From positions 1-55,914 of the forward strand of contig NZ_BDAW01000063.1 of the NCBI RefSeq assembly GCF_001625085.1: DNA of 55,914 nucleotides, given 5' to 3'. Positions within the stretch are counted from its first letter, which is position 1; every line of letters starts with the position of its first letter. The notes beneath the pieces are model-generated. The model was given only the letters and a program-made list of their open reading frames with translations, was not told where the DNA came from and did no database searches. Made by a program: the position numbers and the translations under genes. The stretch comes from Nocardia acidivorans NBRC 108247 (GTDB lineage: Bacteria > Actinomycetota > Actinomycetes > Mycobacteriales > Mycobacteriaceae). Positions 1 to 7,689 of this stretch are shown one piece after another.

Positions 1-2
1 CC

Positions 3-179
3 CTGGTCCCCACCACCGCCGTCCCCACCGGACTCGCCGACACCCTGCGTCACCTGCAACCGAACCGATCCGCGAAATCGTCTGCCTACCGGGCACTCCC
101 GGCGCGCGCCTGCACCGCGGCCCTCCTGCGCCGAGGCATCCCGGTACCCGCCGCGATCACCACGAAACTTCCGCACTGA
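3..179 (+). CDS. C-terminal end of an unrecognised protein (partial, 5' truncated by window edge)
   Basis: An open frame enters from the left edge and runs 58 codons to a TGA at 177-179. It ends ...ALLRRGIPVPAAITTKLPH. The codon pattern is G/C rich at third positions like the real genes around it, and a strong hairpin (200-228) follows the stop, which supports a real 3' end. I do not recognise the family from this tail. It converges with the PucR gene on the other strand. Confidence 0.45.
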   Translation: MVPTTAVPTGLADTLRHLQPNRSAKSSAYRALPARACTAALLRRGIPVPAAITTKLPH

Positions 180-199
180 ACCTGTCCCGAGCCGTAAGC

Positions 200-228
200 G
201 GCGGCCCGGGTTGACTACTCGGGCCGCC
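200..228. terminator. Bidirectional hairpin terminator
   Basis: A perfect 9-bp stem (GGCGGCCCG at 200-208 with CGGGCCGCC at 220-228) and an 11-nt loop lie between two convergent stop codons (179 on +, 248 on -). No clear T-tract follows, which is common for terminators in GC-rich actinobacteria. Confidence 0.6.
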
Positions 229-247
229 GACGGTGAATTCGGTTGTG

Positions 248-1453
248 TCAGTGGGTTGGTGCCGGGTCGCCGAGGATGCGGCGGGCTTCCAGGGCGAGGT
301 GGATTTCGGTGGCGGCGCGGGGGTCGGTGAGGCGGCGGCCGGTGAGTTCGGCTACCCGGTTGATACGGAAGCGCACGGTGTTGCGGTGGCAGAAGAGGGC
401 GGCCGCGACGGCGGAGACCTCGCCGTCCTCTTCGAACCAGGTGCGCATGGTCTCGAGCAGGACCTCGCGATCGTGGTCGGGCAGGGCCAGGATGGGGCCG
501 AGGACCGAGCGGGCCAGGGCGCTCGACACCTCGGGGGAACCGGCCAGGAGCACCGGGATCAGCGCGTCGTCGTAGCCGATCACCTGATGGGAACCGGGCT
601 GTGTTGCCGCACAGGCCAATTCGGCCTGCCGCAGCGCCGTCGAGGCGTCGGTGAGCGCACCGAACGCCGAGCTGATCCCGACCCGGCCGACACTGCGCTC
701 GGTGAGCAGCGCGCGCAGTCGCGGTTCGGTGAAACGTGTTGTGAGAGCGATGATTCCGATATGGCTGTCGGCGCGCACCCGCCAGGCCGAGGAGACGCCC
801 AGCATGGACAGGCCCTTATCCACCCCGGGGAGCGCCTCCGCGGCCGCGGTGCCGGTGGTGGAGGCGACCACCACGTAGGACCCCTGCGCGGGAAGGCCGA
901 GCGTGCGCGCGAACTCCCATAGTCGGGCTCCGTCGACCTGCCCGGTGACCAGGGCGTCCAGGGCGGCATCGTAGGCGCGGGCGTCGCGGCGCAGTTGTTC
1001 GGCGACCGTCTCCTGATATCCGTCGGTGAGCGCCTGCGAATAGTCGTCGACCAGTTTCCACACGTGGGAGGCGATATCGAGGAGTTCGCGGCTGGCCACG
1101 GGATCGTCCCCGGCCATGGCGAGTAGTTCGTCCCAGACCACGCCGGAGCCGATGCGATAGGCGCGCAGTACCGCGGGGAGCGGGACTCCGGTCTCGGCGC
1201 GGCGATGGCCGGTGCTGCGCGGGGCGGCGATGCCCACTTCGCGGCGTCCGGCCAGATGGCCCAGGATCGCTTCGAGATTGGCGCGGTTGGCGCGGCGCAG
1301 GTCTTCCCGCGTCACCGCGTGCAGGCTGCCGTAAACCGGTTCGGCCCGTTCGATTTCCGCTGCTACCCGGTCGACCACATCGTCGATGCGCTCCAGCAGT
1401 GCGGTGCTGGCGCGTGCCACGAACCCTCCGGGCAGGGTGTTCGAGGTGTTCAT
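248..1453 (-). CDS. PucR/CdaR-family transcriptional regulator
   Basis: The 401-residue protein has the usual build of a PucR-type regulator. An N-terminal all-helical region (about residues 10-160) precedes a degenerate GGDEF-like middle part (about 170-300). A C-terminal helix-turn-helix follows (about 335-395), with the family hallmark CHRNTVRFRINR and flanking helices ending EIHLALEARRIL. Known members sense small metabolites and control purine, sugar-acid or amino-acid catabolism; the ligand here cannot be read from the sequence. The gene stands alone, convergent with a partial gene at the window start and divergent from the lipoprotein gene at 1738. No strong ribosome binding site is seen before the ATG at 1453. 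Family assignment is firm, target unknown. Confidence 0.85.
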   Translation of the reverse strand: MNTSNTLPGGFVARASTALLERIDDVVDRVAAEIERAEPVYGSLHAVTREDLRRANRANLEAILGHLAGRREVGIAAPRSTGHRRAETGVPLPAVLRAYRIGSGVVWDELLAMAGDDPVASRELLDIASHVWKLVDDYSQALTDGYQETVAEQLRRDARAYDAALDALVTGQVDGARLWEFARTLGLPAQGSYVVVASTTGTAAAEALPGVDKGLSMLGVSSAWRVRADSHIGIIALTTRFTEPRLRALLTERSVGRVGISSAFGALTDASTALRQAELACAATQPGSHQVIGYDDALIPVLLAGSPEVSSALARSVLGPILALPDHDREVLLETMRTWFEEDGEVSAVAAALFCHRNTVRFRINRVAELTGRRLTDPRAATEIHLALEARRILGDPAPTH

Positions 1454-1737
1454 GGCAAGTGATCGTACCGTCCAGAATTGTTGCCGTGCACAATACGGAC
1501 ATAGTCCGGCGATCGAATTGGCCTGATTTGCCGCCTATTCGAGCGCCCTCGGGCAGGACTGACCGAATTGAGCTGTGCGCGAGCACAGTTCCTCCTCGGC
1601 CGAGACAATCTCGATGCGACGCCTCCCGTGTGGTAGGACCATCGGACCGGTGCCCGCCGCCCCGCATGTCGATGTTGCGCGTGTTCCCAAGGGATAGCGC
1701 ACAATTGAAGTCTTCGCTGTGGGATCAGAGGATTGTT

Positions 1738-2382
1738 ATGAACGCGTACAAAGGGCTGATAACCGCTCTATTGGCCCTGGGGGTGGCGGCAGGGTGTTCG
1801 ACCCATCCGGCGAACCATGTGGCACAGGTGGTTTCGCCGCCGGCGAAACAGCAACAGGTGACCGTACCGGTCGGTCCGGGCCCGGGGCACTACACCGTGC
1901 AGCCCCAGCCCGCGCCGGGTACCTGCCACTTCGGCAAATCCGCTGATGGGCAACCGCTTCCGGACCCGACGTGCACCCCGGGGGCGACCAACCCGAATGT
2001 GACCGCCGCCAATCTGGCCGACACCATCTGCAAATCCGGCTATACCTCTTCGATTCGGCCGGACTCGAACATCACCTCTCGCGAGAAAGAGGCGAATATC
2101 AAGTCCTACGCCTTCACCGGTGATCCGCGTGATGCCGAGTACGACCATCTGATCTCGCTCGAGCTGGGCGGGGACCCGAATGATCCCCGCAATCTCTGGG
2201 TCGAACCCCCGTCACCGGATCACAAGCCCGGAGCGGGCACCGCCAATCCCAAGGATCGGGTGGAGAACCAGTTGCACAGCCTGATCTGCTCCGGCAAGGT
2301 CGCGCTCACCGACGCGCAGGGCGCCATCGCCGCGGACTGGACCACGGCGCTGGCCGTCGTCGGTCATCCGAACGGCAACTGA
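1738..2382 (+). CDS. Secreted lipoprotein with HNH-like (beta-beta-alpha metal) motif
   Basis: Translation from ATG 1738 (AGAGGA five bases upstream) gives 214 residues starting with a lipoprotein signal peptide; the lipobox is VAAGC at about residues 16-20, so the mature protein should be tethered outside the membrane. A Gln/Pro-rich linker follows. The C-terminal half carries the block YDHLISLELGGDPNDPRNLW, whose Asp-His...Asn spacing resembles the HNH / His-Me finger nuclease core; this block recurs in small secreted bacterial proteins of unproven function. It could be an extracellular nuclease or a binding protein that only keeps the fold. The gene is monocistronic. Longer in-frame starts upstream would bury the signal peptide and are rejected. 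Confidence 0.75.
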   Translation: MNAYKGLITALLALGVAAGCSTHPANHVAQVVSPPAKQQQVTVPVGPGPGHYTVQPQPAPGTCHFGKSADGQPLPDPTCTPGATNPNVTAANLADTICKSGYTSSIRPDSNITSREKEANIKSYAFTGDPRDAEYDHLISLELGGDPNDPRNLWVEPPSPDHKPGAGTANPKDRVENQLHSLICSGKVALTDAQGAIAADWTTALAVVGHPNGN

Positions 2383-2447
2383 GCGCACCGCCACGCCGCC
2401 TGCTGAAACCGGGTCCGCGCACCTGATCGTGGGCTTACCATCGACCA

Positions 2448-3101
2448 ATGTCAGCCCCGCGGGGCGACTCGATGATGATCGAAGGTCGGGTCGTCCACAA
2501 AGTCTCCAATGCCCTGCAGATCACCTTCCAGGCTGGGCCGGGGGATCCGCTGGCCGTCGGCGTACAGGGGGCGGGCGACGGATTCGGCGGCAAGATGGCC
2601 GTACTCTTCGGCTTCAAGAACGGCGGCACCGGTAAGCATCGGATCACCTACGCCGACGGGTCGGTGGTGTGGGTGCACTCCAAAGACGGTGCGCCGACCG
2701 TGCTCAGCCGCGCGGACGGCACGTCCATCGGCACTATCGATCGCGCCGAAACCTCCACGGCCGTCGGCTCCACCGCCGGGACACTGCTGCATTTCGTGCC
2801 CGCCGACGACCCCAGGACGCCCGAGCTGTTCCGGCTGCGGATTCTCGATCGCATGGGTGAGGAGTTCGGCCGACTCGACGTGGTGCGCACCGCGGGCGGC
2901 TGGACGCTCGGGCAGATCGCCGATGATCTGTATGAGACCTATCTCTGGTGGGATCGCGCCGGGCAGCCGCTGTCCACGCCCATCCTCGGCACCCGGCTCC
3001 TGCTGCGGCGCGCCCCCGACGCCACCGAGCGCGATGTGCTGCTCGGGGCGTGCGTGGACATCACCCTCGGGTTGCGACCGTATATCGCGGCCATGAAGTG
3101 A
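2448..3101 (+). CDS. Conserved hypothetical protein, LURP/scramblase-like beta-rich fold possible
   Basis: The 217-residue protein has no signal peptide or membrane segment. It is rich in short beta-prone segments with G/D turns (for example TYADGSVVW, SRADGTSIGTIDR), a pattern that recalls the tubby/LURP-one/scramblase-related fold, but I cannot confirm this by eye. The reading frame shows normal high-GC third-position bias along its whole length. Start is uncertain: ATG 2448 has no good ribosome binding site, whereas ATG 2472 (ATGATGATCGAA) has GGGGCG shortly upstream. It stands alone between the lipoprotein gene and a decayed oxidoreductase end. No function is assigned. Confidence 0.7.
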   Translation: MSAPRGDSMMIEGRVVHKVSNALQITFQAGPGDPLAVGVQGAGDGFGGKMAVLFGFKNGGTGKHRITYADGSVVWVHSKDGAPTVLSRADGTSIGTIDRAETSTAVGSTAGTLLHFVPADDPRTPELFRLRILDRMGEEFGRLDVVRTAGGWTLGQIADDLYETYLWWDRAGQPLSTPILGTRLLLRRAPDATERDVLLGACVDITLGLRPYIAAMK

Positions 3102-3119
3102 GAACCCCTACGGCGCAGC

Positions 3120-3206
3120 TCAATCCGAGACCTTGATACTCAGCTTCCCCGGGTTCTCGCCGGTCAGCAGACCCTGGAACGCGGTGACCATGGGCGACGT
3201 CCCCAT
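3120..3206 (-). pseudogene. C-terminal remnant of a CurA-like NADP-dependent oxidoreductase
   Basis: On the minus strand, about 28 codons in one frame read ...SPMVTAFQGLLTGENPGKLSIKVSD followed by TGA at 3120-3122. The pattern AFxGLLxGEN-GK-xxKV is the typical C-terminus of CurA-type medium-chain NADP-dependent reductases. Nothing upstream on that strand continues the family; the sequence soon runs into a REP-like palindrome at 3295. I read it as the scar of a deleted gene. Confidence 0.55.
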
Positions 3207-3294
3207 TGTGGAACACGGCCGTGACCGACGACCCCGATTGAAACGCGTGTCCCCGCTCACCGGATGCGCTTGACCCGCCTTCTCGAGCCCACCC

Positions 3295-3369
3295 TGTCAT
3301 CCCGGCATGTGTGCGGCCGGGGTCCTCGGCGGGTCGGAGGAGACCCGGCCGCACAGCCGCCGGATGACA
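3295..3369. repeat. REP-like palindromic repeat, copy 1
   Basis: The outer arms TGTCATCC...GGATGACA and the inner arms TGTGCGGCCGGG / CCCGGCCGCACA form a long two-part hairpin. It shares the TCATCCCGGCATG-N-GGCCGG core with copies at 6311, 21408 and 28838. It sits between the 3' ends of two convergent reading frames. Confidence 0.7.
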
Positions 3370-3377
3370 AGGATCGC

Positions 3378-4007
3378 TCAGCCGTGCGTGGCCGCGCTGC
3401 GCCGCCCCCGCCCCTGGGAAATCGGCTGGGGCAGTAGTGCTTCCAGTGCGGTGCGGAGTTGCGTGCGGGCCTGCTCGGTGCTGATCTCGCCGGAGAGCCA
3501 GCGGGAGGACAGGCCCTCGGTGAGGGCGGTCGCGATACCGCCCAGATGATCCGGATCGAGGGTGTCGGCGATTTCGCCGAGCGCCTGGGCCAGCCGGATG
3601 GCATCGGCGATCTCGGCGGTCCAGCGCAGTGAGGTGCGGGTGAGCGGTGCGCGCAGGGTTTGTTCGTAGACGGCGCAGGCGCGCAGTTCATTCCAGGCCA
3701 GGGAGTTCTCGCGCACCTCCGGCCGATCCTGGATCTCGTCCAGGACCTGCCGGATGAGGCGTTCGCGCGCGGAGTCACCCGGATCGGTGGCGGTGCGGTA
3801 GGAGCGGGCGCGGTCATTGATATAGGCGAGCGCCGCCGCGAGCAGACCGTCGCGATCCTTGAAGTGGTAGTAGAGCAGTCCGGGCGAGACTCCCGCCACC
3901 TCCGCCACATCGCTGACCCGCAGCCCGCGCACCCCGCGTTCGGCGATCGCGGTGGCGGCGGCCCGCAGGATCGCCTCGCGCCGCTTCGGCCCGCTACTGT
4001 CCTTCAC
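3378..4007 (-). CDS. TetR/AcrR-family transcriptional regulator of the agu operon
   Basis: The 209-residue protein has an N-terminal TetR helix-turn-helix (about residues 9-57, core VAGVSPGLLYYHFKDRDGL) and an all-helical C-terminal ligand domain. Translation starts at GTG 4007, with AGGGGTGA about eight bases upstream. It is the last gene of a left-running group, 29 bp after the agmatine deiminase stop. Two copies of a 14-bp palindrome lie before the first gene of that group (6091, 6198), so I infer that it represses its own operon and perhaps responds to agmatine, putrescine or a related compound. Family certain; target and ligand inferred. Confidence 0.88.
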   Translation of the reverse strand: MKDSSGPKRREAILRAAATAIAERGVRGLRVSDVAEVAGVSPGLLYYHFKDRDGLLAAALAYINDRARSYRTATDPGDSARERLIRQVLDEIQDRPEVRENSLAWNELRACAVYEQTLRAPLTRTSLRWTAEIADAIRLAQALGEIADTLDPDHLGGIATALTEGLSSRWLSGEISTEQARTQLRTALEALLPQPISQGRGRRSAATHG

Positions 4008-4036
4008 CGCTCGCCGTCACCCCTTCTGATCTGCCG

Positions 4037-5062
4037 TCATGCTAGCCCAGCGGGTTGTTGCTGGGTGATGCAGTGGATGCCGCCGCCGCGCGCGAAGATC
4101 TCCCGCGCGTCCACGCTCACCACCGTGCGCCCGGGGTAGGCATCGGCGAGCACCGCGCGGGCCTGCGCATCGGCGGGATCGTCGAAGCCGCAGGCGATGA
4201 CACCGCCATTGACGACCAGGTGGTTGATATAGCTGTAGTCCACCCAGCCCTCGTCGTCCCGAAGTACCCGCGGTGCGGGCACTTCCACAATCCGCCAGGC
4301 GGATCCCTCGCAGGTGCGGGTCTCGGCCAGCCCGGCGATGAGATCCGCCGTCACCGCCGCGTCCGGATGCGCACCGTCGCGCTGCGAATGCACAAGCAGC
4401 ACACCGGGTTCGGGAATGGTCGCGACGATGTCCACATGCCCGCGCGTCCCGAAGCGCTCGCTGTCCCGGGTGAGTCCGCGCGGCAGCCAGATCACCTGTC
4501 GCACACCGAGGGTCCGGCGCAGCTCGGCTTCGACCGTGGCCTTGTCGATCCCGGGATTGCGGCCCGGATCCAGCTGTACCGTCTCGGTGACCAGCACCGT
4601 GCCCTGGCCGTCGACATGAATGCCGCCGCCCTCGTTCACCAGATCCGAGGAAATGAGCTGGGCCCCCGCGTGTTCGGCCACGAACCGGCCGATATGGCGG
4701 TCCCGCTCCCAGCTCGCCCACTCCTGCGCGCCCCAGCCGTTGAAGGTCCAGTCGACCGCGCCGAGCGTTCCGGCCTCGTCGAATACGAACGTCGGGCCGA
4801 TATCGCGCATCCAGGCGTCATCGAGTGGCGCTTCGAGCAATTCGATCGAGGCGGACAGATATTTGCGAGCCGCCGCGCGGTCGGCGGGGTCGATCACCAT
4901 GGTCACCGGCTCGAACTCCAGGACGGCATGCGCGACGTTCGACCACGCGGTGCGCGCCTCGTGCACCGACCGCTCATCCGCGAAGGCGGTCGCCCCGAGC
5001 GGCGGGAATGCCATCCAGATACGTTCCTGCGGAGCGGTTTCCGCGGGCATGCGCCAGGTCAT
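4037..5062 (-). CDS. aguA: Agmatine deiminase
   Basis: The 341-residue protein belongs to the guanidino-group modifying (peptidyl-arginine/agmatine deiminase) family and should hydrolyse agmatine to N-carbamoylputrescine and ammonia in the cytoplasm. Visible motifs are APLDDAWMRDIGP (about 78-90), the NEGGGIHVD block, GTRGHVD, and the C-terminal GGGIHC with the nucleophilic Cys at about residue 331. The start chosen, ATG 5062, overlaps the upstream stop as ATGA, meaning translational coupling; longer in-frame starts run inside the upstream gene and have no family similarity. Its neighbour makes the next enzyme of the same route, which supports the agmatine assignment over plain arginine deiminase-like roles. 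Confidence 0.92.
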   Translation of the reverse strand: MTWRMPAETAPQERIWMAFPPLGATAFADERSVHEARTAWSNVAHAVLEFEPVTMVIDPADRAAARKYLSASIELLEAPLDDAWMRDIGPTFVFDEAGTLGAVDWTFNGWGAQEWASWERDRHIGRFVAEHAGAQLISSDLVNEGGGIHVDGQGTVLVTETVQLDPGRNPGIDKATVEAELRRTLGVRQVIWLPRGLTRDSERFGTRGHVDIVATIPEPGVLLVHSQRDGAHPDAAVTADLIAGLAETRTCEGSAWRIVEVPAPRVLRDDEGWVDYSYINHLVVNGGVIACGFDDPADAQARAVLADAYPGRTVVSVDAREIFARGGGIHCITQQQPAGLA

Positions 5063-6042
5063 GACGCGACCGATCCGTACGGCTGATCGAGCTTGACCGG
5101 TGCGGTGAGCCGGGTGTAGGTGTCCGGGCGGCGGGTGGTCAGGAACGGGAACAGGTCCAGCCAATCCGCGCGCTGGGCCAGATCCAGATCGGCGACCAGC
5201 ACGGCGGCCTGATCGCGCGGGGCCTGGACGAGAATGCGGCCGTAGGGATCGGAGATGAAGGACGAGCCGTAGAAATTCACGCTGCCCTCATCGCCGAATC
5301 GATTGGGCACCACCATGAATGTGCCCGCGGTGATCCCATTGCCGACGATCACGTGCTGCCAGATGGGCTGGGTGTCGAATCCGGGCATGGAGGGTTCGGA
5401 GCCGATCGCGGTGGGGTACACCAGAATCTCGGCCCCGCCCAGCGAGTAGTCGCGCGCCAGCTCCGGGAACCACTGATCCCAGCAGGTCGGCAGGCCCAGC
5501 GCCGCGCCGTCGAGCGCCTCGGGCCGGTACACCGGATGCGATTCCTCGGCGGGACCCTGCCGGAAGTAGGTGTCCTCGTAGTAGCCCGCGCTGATCGGAA
5601 TATGCAGTTTCCTTGTGCGGCCGAGCAATTCACCGTCCGGGGCGACCAGGATCGCGGTATTGAAGCCGAGCCCGTCCGCGCCCTCGGCGCGTTCGTACAG
5701 CGAGGCGTGCACCAGCACACCGTGTTCCGCGGCGGCGGCCGCGGCGAATTCGAAGGTGGGGCCGGTCAGCAGATCCTCGGCGGTGGCGCCAGGGTTGTCC
5801 GCGGCGGGCACGTCGGCGGGGTACCGCGAGAGGGTCAGTTCGGGCAGGAATACCGCACGTGCGCCCTGTGCCGCCGCGAGCCCGATGCCCGCGCGCAGCC
5901 GCTCCCGCAGCTGTGCTGGATCGGCCAGCCAGCGGTGCTGGACCAGGCCCACCCGCAGCGGGGTGCGCTCGGGTTCGGTCATCCGGGCGTACGAGGGCGG
6001 CGGGGTCGTGGCGGTGGCGAGGACGAAATCCGGCTCACTCAT
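5059..6042 (-). CDS. aguB: N-carbamoylputrescine amidase (nitrilase superfamily)
   Basis: The 327-residue carbon-nitrogen hydrolase has the full catalytic triad of the superfamily: Glu68 in FLPELTLSRY, Lys145 in RKLHIP and Cys187 in LPTCWDQWFPE. The Cys block CWDQWFPE and the segment YYEDTYFRQG are typical of plant and bacterial N-carbamoylputrescine amidases, which yield putrescine, CO2 and ammonia. It is the first gene of the aguB-aguA-TetR unit and overlaps aguA by four bases. The ribosome binding site CAGGAG precedes ATG 6042. The N-terminus is about 25 residues longer than usual and holds a second Met at residue 21, so a later start is possible. Confidence 0.9.
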   Translation of the reverse strand: MSEPDFVLATATTPPPSYARMTEPERTPLRVGLVQHRWLADPAQLRERLRAGIGLAAAQGARAVFLPELTLSRYPADVPAADNPGATAEDLLTGPTFEFAAAAAAEHGVLVHASLYERAEGADGLGFNTAILVAPDGELLGRTRKLHIPISAGYYEDTYFRQGPAEESHPVYRPEALDGAALGLPTCWDQWFPELARDYSLGGAEILVYPTAIGSEPSMPGFDTQPIWQHVIVGNGITAGTFMVVPNRFGDEGSVNFYGSSFISDPYGRILVQAPRDQAAVLVADLDLAQRADWLDLFPFLTTRRPDTYTRLTAPVKLDQPYGSVAS

Positions 6043-6090
6043 AGCTGTTCTTGGCTCCTGAATCGGGGACGGTCGTGCAGCCAGTCTGGA

Positions 6091-6104
6091 ACTGAATTTT
6101 CAGT
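6091..6104. promoter_or_regulatory. Putative TetR operator, site 1 (agu operon)
   Basis: ACTGAATTTTCAGT is a palindrome with ACTGA/TCAGT arms, followed by CAGTCAA. It lies about 50 bp upstream of the aguB start codon and matches site 2 in both arms. The pair is best explained as binding sites of the TetR protein encoded at the end of the operon. Confidence 0.6.
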
Positions 6105-6197
6105 CAGTCAATCCCGCAGGCCGGATGCATCGCTGCTTGATCAGCCTGCTTGATTGCCCTGACCAGCTGAAATCGACGCCGACACTACGCAGAAAAA

Positions 6198-6211
6198 ACT
6201 GAAATCTCAGT
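6198..6211. promoter_or_regulatory. Putative TetR operator, site 2 (agu operon)
   Basis: ACTGAAATCTCAGT has the same ACTGA-N4-TCAGT arms as site 1 and is also followed by CA(A/G)-type sequence (CAAATT). It lies 107 bp from site 1, close to ten helical turns, which would permit looping or cooperative binding. Confidence 0.6.
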
Positions 6212-6310
6212 CAAATTAGAAGCATGTACAGCGGCAAATGGAATCCCCGAACAGCGTCGAGAGGCCGCGGACCGTCCAGGGCTACCGCTTCGCCGGTTTC
6301 GACTGTTCCC

Positions 6311-6347
6311 GTCATCCCGGCATGCTTGTGGCCGGGATCCACACCTG
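6311..6347. repeat. REP-like repeat, copy 2 (half element)
   Basis: GTCATCCCGGCATGCTTG followed by TGGCCGGGATCCACAC matches the left half of the elements at 28838 and 3295; the right half is missing. It abuts the stop codon of the L,D-transpeptidase gene. Confidence 0.6.
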
Positions 6348-6355
6348 TCGCGCGA

Positions 6356-7576
6356 CTACTTGGCGCTGCCCGCGACCCACTCGTCCCAGGGCACGCCCCA
6401 GTCACCGTTCTGCCAGACCTCCAGTGGCGCACCGCCGGTATTGCGCACCTCCACCACATCACCCGGCAACGCGTAGTCGAAGAACCAGCGCGCGTTCTCC
6501 GAGCTCAGGTTGAGACAGCCGTGTGAGACGTCCTGACTGCCCTGCGCCCAGATGGTGGAGTCCAGCGCGTGCAGGTAGATGCCGTCGGTGCTGATGCGCG
6601 TGGCCCAGCCGATGGCCTCCTTGTAGCCGAGCCGGGAATTGATCGGCAGCCCGTATGTGGAGGAGTCCATGATCACCGGATTGGCCTTGTCCATCACCGT
6701 GTAGACGCCCGGCTGGGTCCAGAAGGTAATCGTCCGTCCCGCAATGGTTTCGCTGCCGCCGCGTCCCATGGAGGTGGGCATGGAGCGAATCAGATTGCCG
6801 TTCTCGAAGACATCGACCATATGGGTGTTGTCATCGGCGATGGAGACGTGCGCGGGACCGATGACGAAGTCGACCTTGCTGTCCTCCTGCCCGAACAGCC
6901 CAGGCCCGACCTGCACGCCGTAGATGTTCGCGGCCACGCTGATCTTGGTGCCCGCCCGGTAGTAGTCGCGCGGGCGCCAGTGCGCATTGCGGTTGTCCAT
7001 CCAGTACCAGACCCCGTCGACCGGCGGATCGGTCTTGACGATCAGCCGTTTCTGCGCGGCGGCGCGATCGGTGATGTCCTCGTCGAAGTGCGCCACGATC
7101 ACCGTGCCGACCCCGTAGGTGCCGCCCTCGGCCAGCGCCTCGCCACCGGTGGTGTTCAGGTACACCTTGGTCTGATTGGCGGGCTGGATGGTGCTGAAGG
7201 TCGAGGTGACCGGTCCGGTGAGGCCGGTGACGGCCATCCCCTCGGCCTCGAGGGTGTAGGTGCGCCCGTAACCGAGTTGGACATTGGGTTTCCACGCCGT
7301 CTTGTCGGGTGTGAAGGTGCCCTCGATGGCCCGGCCCTCGTCATTGGTCAGCGAGACCGCGGTGAGCACACCACTTCTGGTGCTCACCTCCACGGGGGCC
7401 GAGGGGTCCACCTCGCTCGCCCCCTGCGCCGGGGTGAGCGTGATGGCCGGTGCCACCGGCGTATCCGGTACGGGTGTGCCATTGGGCGTCGAGGAGGAGG
7501 AGCACGCCGGAATCAATCCGATCAGCGCGGCCATGAGACATGCGCCCGCCGATGATCGAAAACGGTGGAGTGGCAC
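6356..7576 (-). CDS. L,D-transpeptidase lipoprotein (LdtMt2-like)
   Basis: The protein forms 3-3 cross-links in peptidoglycan outside the cell. A lipoprotein signal ending GLIPAC is followed by a Ser/Pro linker, two Ig-like domains (about residues 40-240, including the WYWMDNRNAHWRP block typical of the second domain) and a YkuD catalytic domain (about 245-375). The active-site signature HALDSTIW...SQDVSHGCLNLS places the nucleophilic Cys near residue 354. A Trp-rich C-terminal tail (DWGVPWDEW) matches the mycobacterial LdtMt2 group. I prefer GTG 7576, which has GGAGGGAG seven bases upstream; ATG 7591 would add five residues but has no ribosome binding site. The gene is monocistronic and convergent with nothing close. 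Confidence 0.92.
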   Translation of the reverse strand: MPLHRFRSSAGACLMAALIGLIPACSSSSTPNGTPVPDTPVAPAITLTPAQGASEVDPSAPVEVSTRSGVLTAVSLTNDEGRAIEGTFTPDKTAWKPNVQLGYGRTYTLEAEGMAVTGLTGPVTSTFSTIQPANQTKVYLNTTGGEALAEGGTYGVGTVIVAHFDEDITDRAAAQKRLIVKTDPPVDGVWYWMDNRNAHWRPRDYYRAGTKISVAANIYGVQVGPGLFGQEDSKVDFVIGPAHVSIADDNTHMVDVFENGNLIRSMPTSMGRGGSETIAGRTITFWTQPGVYTVMDKANPVIMDSSTYGLPINSRLGYKEAIGWATRISTDGIYLHALDSTIWAQGSQDVSHGCLNLSSENARWFFDYALPGDVVEVRNTGGAPLEVWQNGDWGVPWDEWVAGSAK

Positions 7577-7689
7577 AGGCTCTCCCTCCATCTTGTTACT
7601 GCCCAGCCTAGTAGATCATCTTGCGTTTGCATTCGTTCTCCGGCACTGCGGCGAGACGCGGAACCGCACACCGTCATCGACTTGTTATG

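Larger units (their letters stand above)
6043..6355. other. Intergenic region with agu operators and a REP-like half element
   Basis: The 313 bp between the start of aguB and the 3' end of the L,D-transpeptidase gene contain no credible coding frame. They hold two copies of one palindrome (6091-6104 and 6198-6211) and a half-length REP-like element (6311-6347). Confidence 0.6.
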
